A DNA stretch of 64,000 bases, taken from the NCBI GenBank assembly GCA_030685235.1, contig MU839243.1, forward strand, positions 1 to 64,000, written 5' to 3'. A program made the position numbers and the translations under genes. The notes beneath the pieces are model-generated. The model saw nothing but the letters and a program-made list of their open reading frames with translations. It had not been told where the DNA came from and made no database searches. Positions within the stretch are counted from its first letter, which is position 1, and each line of letters begins with the position of its first letter. Origin of the DNA: Copromyces sp. CBS 386.78 (lineage: Eukaryota > Ascomycota > Sordariomycetes > Sordariales > Sordariaceae). Shown here one piece after another: positions 57,801 through 64,000 of this stretch.

Positions 57801-60800
57801 CACTATAAGGGCTAATATAATCGAAGATATCAAATATATAATAGAGGAGGATTAATTAGTAGAAGAATACGGTATTTTAAACCTATCCGCCCTTAACGAT
57901 AAATTTACACTAAAAATAATTAAAGAGGTCTTTATAGGCAAGGGATAAAAATATAAAAAGTTTTTCGGCAATAACTTCTACTATTAAATCGATAATTTAA
58001 TAAGTAAAGGTAATACAATTATTTTAAAGGTAATTAAAGTCTCTAACTCCGTTAAAATTACTAGTACGGATAACAATTTTCCCCGGTGCGAAGAGGCTAT
58101 CGATTAGTACTTCGCCGCTAACGGCATTACTTTATACAAGGTCACCTCGGAAAATATCACAAAATTTCACGAAAAAGTTGATAAACCCCCTAAAACTAAC
58201 GTATAAATCCAAACTAAATTACTTCGATAATACTAGTATTATATAAACACTTTCTATTAAAAGGGGATTAAAACCCTTCCCCCTTACTATTCCTATAACT
58301 TTAAAATCGAATTCCGCCCGGGAATAATACTCCCAACCGTTCGCGGACGCCTTTTTAACCTTAACGAATTTAATGTAATTAAAAAATAAATTAATAATAT
58401 ACTATAGAAAAAGTTTATCCGGCTATTACAATTAGAAGTATTCGCACCAATCTTTTTAATAAAGAAACTAGGTAGAAAAGTCTACGTTTACGTAAACTAC
58501 TATAAAATCAATAACATTACCTTCAAATTATAGTATCTATTACTACTAATTAAAAAAACCTTTAATATAATCTATTATATTAAAATTTTTACTAAGCTTA
58601 ATATAATCGCTACTTTTAACTATATTCGTATTAAAAAAGGATATAAATAACTTATAACCTTTATAATACATTTTAATTTATTCGAATTATTAATAATACT
58701 TTTTAATTTATAAAGCGCCCCCGGGGCATTCTAAAACTATATTAATAATATTCTTTACAATATTCTCAACGTCTATACAACCGCCTATCTCGACAATATT
58801 CTAATTTACTCGGATAATATTAAAAATTACGAATAGTATATTAATAATATCTTCAACCGGCTAACTAAAATAAACTTTAATATTAATATCGATAAATACG
58901 AATTTTATACAATACGAACAAAATATCTAAGCCTCATTATTATACTAAAAAGCATTGAAATAGACCTAAAAAAAGTTAAGGTTATTACTAATTAAACGGT
59001 TCTTTAATTTAAAAAATCCCTATAATCTTTCTTAAATTTCGCAAACTTCTACCGCTATTTTATTAAAAATTTCTCGATAATAGCGGGACTATTATACGAA
59101 TTTATAAAGAAAAAAGCCGTATAATTATAATCTGCTACATACAACTCTACTTTCGAAATTTTAAAACGAATTTTTATTAGCGGACCCGTATTAAAAATCT
59201 ATAGTTAATTTAAAAAAACAGTAATTAAAATAAATACCTTTAATTAAATTATAAGAAATACTTTATCCTAATATAAGGATAATAATATCCTCTACCCTAT
59301 TACCTACTTCTTATTAAAATATTCGTTTTAAAAATATAATTACAATATATATAATAAAGAACTACTCGCTATTATTAAAATATTCGAAAAATAGAGGTTA
59401 AAATTCGAAAGTACCTAATAACTTTTTAATATTTTAACTAACTATAAAAACCTCTAAACCTTTATAACTAATAAATAATTTATTTAATATTATATAAAAT
59501 AATCCTAATTCTTATTATAATTCAACTTTTTAATTAAATATATTCTAAAATCGTAAAACCTTCGCCCTAATACCTTAAACTGCAAACCTAATAACCGCCC
59601 TACTAATACCGACGATAATCGTTTAATAGCCCGTTAATAAGTACTTTTAAATCCTATATAATTTAAAAATAGTTACTTCAACCCCTTAAATTTTACCCTT
59701 TACTTAATAAACGACTATAATAATAAATTTATTAACAATATTATTTTAAATAATTATAAAACCTTAATTTTCTTCTAAAAAATCGTTTCCTATCTATCGG
59801 ACCCCGTTTATAAATAATAAACCCCTAATATTAAAAAAGTATTTTATAAAATATTCGCAAAATATTAGGTAATTAGTAACGGAATTACTAAATAATGTAA
59901 TAAAATTATTATCGACCTTTATAATAAAAAATTCTAATTCGTTCTAATTAAGTATTAATATAATTCCCTTAATGTAGAATACCCTAGCCGTAATATAATT
60001 TACAACCTTCTTTAATACAATTTCTACTAGGAGGAAATAATTTACAATATTAAAATTTTCTATAAAAGCTATTTCCCCTATATTAAAATAAAATTTTTAA
60101 AATAAAAATCTACTAATTTATTTAAACTTTCTAAAATTTCGTTCACCCTATAAAAAAATATTTCTATTAATTATATTACTCTACTACCTCTAAATATCTA
60201 CTTCGGCCAAACCTTCAAATATATTGCCGTCGTTATTAATTAATTAATTAAAATACATTACTATATTCTAATAATAATTCTAAAAATTAAAGAACTAATT
60301 AATTATTTTATTAATTAGGTATACTATTTTTACAACTTATTAAATATAATCCTTTCTAATTGTAATATATAATTCGTTTTATATTTTTAAAATACTTTGT
60401 ATAAATAGTTTACTATTATTTATAAATTAACGTTTACTTTCTACCCTTAGACTAATATTTAAACTAAATATATTAATATAAAAATAGAATAATTCCTTCG
60501 TTTTTATATTAATTAAATATAAATTAATTAAATTAAATAATTACCCTTTACTAAATTTATAAATAATAATATAATTTCTTTATTAATTAATATTTTTCCT
60601 TTCTTCGCTAATTATAATTTCTATCTTTAAATAAATACTAAACTACGTACCCTACTATACCTAAATTTATTACCCATTTAATTAAAAGAATACTATAAAG
60701 TTAACGAACTAGCCGATTATTTTTAAACGATTTAAGATTTCGTATTATAATAAATAAGACGCACTTAAATACATTATAAAAACAATATTAACCGTTACCG

Positions 60801-61692
60801 AATTAATTCCCTTAAATATAAAGAAGGGGATTTAATACTCTTTAATACGATTAATTTCGCTAACGGCTACCCAATATTAAAGCTTTACCTTCAATAGGAG
60901 GGTCCGTTCAAAGTTATATAAATAAAATTTTATATAATTTATTTCGCTTTACCTTCGAATATAAAGTATACCCCCGTTTTTTACATTTTTATAATTTAGC
61001 TTTAAATCGGTAGAAACCTCTTTAATTAGAATATATTGATAAACGTTAAAGTAAATAATAGTAGAATTATAATTTATATAAATAATTATAAGGAATATAC
61101 TAAATAAGATTTCGAAAAATTTATCGACTATACTTAATTAAATAATAATACTTACTAATATTACTGTATATAATAAAAAGGGGATTATTAACCGATTTAA
61201 GAGCTTAAAGCTAATATTATTAATTACGAAGAAATAATCCTACGTTTCTATAAGGAGAATCTTAATAAACTAATACTTCCCGAAGTTCGGCAATAGCCCG
61301 AATATATTAACGCCGCCCTAATACCCAACCTTATACCCGTTCTCAAACCCCCTAAGCCCGCTCTTGAACCACTTAGACGGCGCTCCGCCCGCTTAATATA
61401 CCGCAACTATAAATCCGCTACTGTAATTGATATATTAATACTATTATTAATTGGTATTACGACCGTTCGTAAGTTAACTGAACCGCTAAATAAGAAAGTA
61501 AAAGAATTTTTAACCTTACTATATAGTAAAATACTATAGAAGTTATTAAATATTTAGGTAAGTAGGATACCGCCTATAAAAATTATTAATTACAATAAGA
61601 TATTGAAGGAGATAGAATTAAACGAATAAAAATAATTATAATTATATATATATATCTTTGAAGCTATTAGAGCTTCTTTTAAGGGGGGATAG

Positions 61693-61914
61693 TATTATAG
61701 GATTAGGCCTATAATATGTTTACTTTGTATTGCCTCTTAGATGTGCTATAACCATCGTTATAGCACGGTTATGTATAGGGTTATATGCGCGCACGGCCTG
61801 GCTTCTAGGGCTCTCGCCCATATAGCCAGTCCTCTACGCACATCCTTCCTTTCCTCTCCTTCGCACAATAACGTATATCCTACCCTACCCTCAACAGTGC
61901 CTCACTCCGTGATA
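61693..61914 (+). repeat. 3' LTR of the Gypsy element
   Basis: 222 bp. The inner (left) end is RIP-mutated and the outer (right) end is well kept, the mirror image of the 5' LTR. Confidence 0.85.
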
Positions 61915-61919
61915 AAATG

Positions 61920-62106
61920 CATATGAAAGAGAGTGGGAGAAAGGCTATGTCATTTAAATGAGAGCTAATAGACTACGATGTGACTGCCTTCCTTTTATGC
62001 CCGCTTGCTTTAATTACCCTTAAGATATCTTTATCTACTATATACTAGTACGTAGAGTGAGGCTCAAATTGAGGCTCTATATTATGTATGATTATAACTT
62101 TTAATA
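61920..62106 (-). repeat. 3' LTR remainder of Copia copy 2
   Basis: These 187 bp complete the LTR begun at 54618. A purine tract (minus strand AAGGGGGAA) follows at once, as in copy 1. Confidence 0.85.
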
Positions 62107-64000
62107 TTCCCCCTTAATAGTTATAAGTAATATAGAAATTCCCTTATACTCTATACCCGTTAATTAATATTCAATATTTGTCTTTACTATTGCCCGAGTT
62201 TAATTTTTCTATAGTAGGTAGTATAATATTTGTACTAATTTTAAAGCTTCCTTATACCCTATTTAAATTAATTAAACCCAATCCTTTTTTAAAGAATAAA
62301 AATTAATCTTTAGTAAACGGTTTAGTTAGTCTATTAGTTATTTACTCTTCCGTTGGTACGTAATTAAGTTTAATAGATCTGTCTTTAATTTTTTTACGTA
62401 CGAAATGCTATTAAATATCGATATACTTTGTCCTTTAGTAATGTATAGGGTTTAAAGTAAGTAATATAGTTCCTTAGTTGTTATAGTAAATAATAATAGC
62501 TTTTATTTCCCTTATATCCGTATTGTTTTCCCCCCGAAGATTAATATTTAATTCTATATATAGCCGTTTTAATTAGATAGTTTCCTTAGTTACTTATATT
62601 TATATTATATATTTAATTTCCGTTGATAATAATATTACCGTTTATTATTTCTTAGAATTTTAATTAATATTCCTACTACTGAAGTTAAATACGAAACCGG
62701 CGGTAGACTTCCTAGTATTAATATCCCCGGCCTAGTCTAAATTAGAGAATTTTTATAGGGGGTTCAAATCTTTAATGAATATTAATGCTAGGCTTTTTAT
62801 ACTTTTAAAGTATTTAAAGATTTTTTTTAGTATACGGAAGTAAGTTTTAGCCGGATTTGTAGAGTAATAATTAATTAAGGAAATTACGTATATAATATTT
62901 AGTTTTATACCGAATATAATATATATTAGCGACCTAACCCCTAATTAGTATATTATTATTCTAACTTTCTTGGCTTATTAGCCTTCTTTAACCTTTTTTA
63001 ACTAGTTAATAATTATTAGAGTATTTATTAGGTTGTAATTTATTATGCCGAAGTAGATAAAAATTTTATTAATATACCCCTATTGGTTGAGATAAATAGT
63101 TTTATTCTGCCTATTGCGTATAATACGAATACTAAAGTAGTAGTAATAGGGATTTAGATCCGTTATTTAGAATTTAGTATTTAATATATTTTTTAAATTT
63201 TGAATCTCTCCTTTATCTTTCTTAACAATTAGTAAATCGTTTATATAAATAGTTACGAAAGTGTTTTATTTAGAGAATATTCCGTAATTAGTAGTAATAG
63301 GGTTGTAGCTTAATTCTTTTAACGCTATAGTAAGCGTATTAAATTAAATTCTTAGTATTTATTTAAAATTATATAAAGTTTTATTTAGCATATAAACTTT
63401 ACCGGTACTATTATTGAATTTAGGAGGTTATTCTATATAGATTGTCTTTTTTATATTCTTATATAAGAACGCGGTTTTAACGTCTATTTATTCAATTTCT
63501 AAATCTAGTATAACGGCGATAATAAATAGGATCTTATAATTTATTAGTTTAATAACCGAAGTAAATATTTTAAAATAATTTATTCCTTCGATTTATTTAA
63601 AGCTACAGACTACCTAATAAACTTTTCGTTTAATAATTTCGTTATTAAGCCTTCGTTTAAGTTTATAAATCTATTTGCCGTATAAGACGTATATTTGCGG
63701 CGTTACTTCTACTAATTCTTATATGCTATTTTAAATAAGAGACCGGTATTTATTAATTATTACCTCTAATTATTTATCTTAAAAGAAACTTTACTTTACT
63801 TTTTTTAACGTTATTAGTTCTATATTCTCCGAATTTATACTATTATTGCTAATATATAGTATATAATATTAGATAGAGTATTAGTATTCGGGAATCCTAT
63901 TTTTTAACGGATATTAAAATTCTAAGTGACTATTAATAATAATATTATTTCCGGTTTTTATTGGTATTTATAGCGTTATTTATATTTGTGCCAATATATT

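Larger units (their letters stand above)
54628..61914 (+). mobile_element. Gypsy-type LTR retrotransposon nested in the Copia LTR (RIP-mutated)
   Basis: Two 222-bp LTRs (54628-54849, 61693-61914) begin TATCAC or its RIP form and end GTGATA or its RIP form. A 5-bp duplication AAATG lies at 54623-54627 and 61915-61919. A purine tract (AAGGGGGGATAG) precedes the right LTR, so the element reads on the plus strand. Damaged Gypsy motifs are still legible: a zinc-knuckle-like C-Y-N-R-K-N-H-F-L-T-A-C near 56400 (Cys changed) and Y-L-D-N-I-L-I-Y-S near 58785 (from Y-L-D-D). All frames are broken. Confidence 0.9.
54618..64000 (-). mobile_element. Copia-type retrotransposon, copy 2, split by a Gypsy element and cut by the window end
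   Basis: TGTCAAAATG at 54618-54627 is the start of the same 197-bp LTR as at 11721; it resumes at 61920 after the Gypsy element and ends at 62106 (10 + 187 = 197 bp). From 62107 on, the sequence parallels 11918-13815 base for base apart from RIP-type differences. The 5' LTR lies outside the window. The left flank ATTAC (54613-54617) should be its target duplication. Confidence 0.9.

Noticed and set aside
1..64000. Giant Starship element, secondary-metabolite cluster, CRISPR array
   Set aside because: No tyrosine recombinase captain, no synthase or other enzyme genes and no regularly spaced repeats were seen.

Overview
The window looks like a transposon-rich, gene-poor part of a filamentous ascomycete chromosome (Pezizomycotina, most likely a Sordariomycete; the species is not identified). 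The reasons are very AT-rich, stop-riddled repeats of the kind left by repeat-induced point mutation (RIP), short introns (58-93 nt), mostly with GTAAG or GTGAG-type donors and CTAAC or CTGAC-like branch sites, fungal chromodomain-like proteins, and a small secreted cysteine-rich protein. There are no bacterial operons, CRISPR arrays or rRNA genes.

Layout. 1-8340: RIP-degraded repeats, starting with the end of a TIR element. 8340-11720: GC-balanced island with a gene-family relic and two adjacent chromodomain-like genes. 11721-18465: complete Copia-type LTR element (minus strand, TSD CCGGT) that splits the second chromodomain gene; it carries a nested 414-bp MITE and a 5'-truncated LINE. 18466-23553: stranded first exon of the split gene, an 18-bp minisatellite, three copies of a TA-inserting TIR element with a tRNA-like core (one nested in another), and a chimeric gene ending in a Copia RNase H fragment. 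24114-33188: four members (A-D) of a Cys/His-module family, plus a fourth TIR element. 34363-41394: second Copia-type element (TSD TTCTT) with a nested hAT-like MITE. 41778-54395: family member F, an unknown gene H, family member E, decayed members, a coiled-coil gene I and a secreted protein. 54618-64000: a second copy of the first Copia, into whose LTR a Gypsy element (54628-61914, TSD AAATG) has jumped.

The most remarkable feature is the Cys/His-module family. Member F encodes the module twice, each with a Trp in a W-Q-P-G motif (TGG). In six other members (A, B, C, D, E, G) the codon at exactly that Trp position is TAG, while coding resumes in the same frame behind it with the rest of the module. 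In every case the TAG lies in the apical loop of a hairpin that can be drawn from the flanking bases. This is the known signature of A-to-I mRNA editing of UAG to UGG during sexual development in Neurospora, Fusarium and Sordaria. An unrelated gene (I) has the same arrangement. I therefore propose a dispersed, fast-evolving family whose full-length proteins are made only when mRNA is edited (or the stop is read through), embedded in a RIP-active, transposon-laden region. The sequence alone cannot prove editing.
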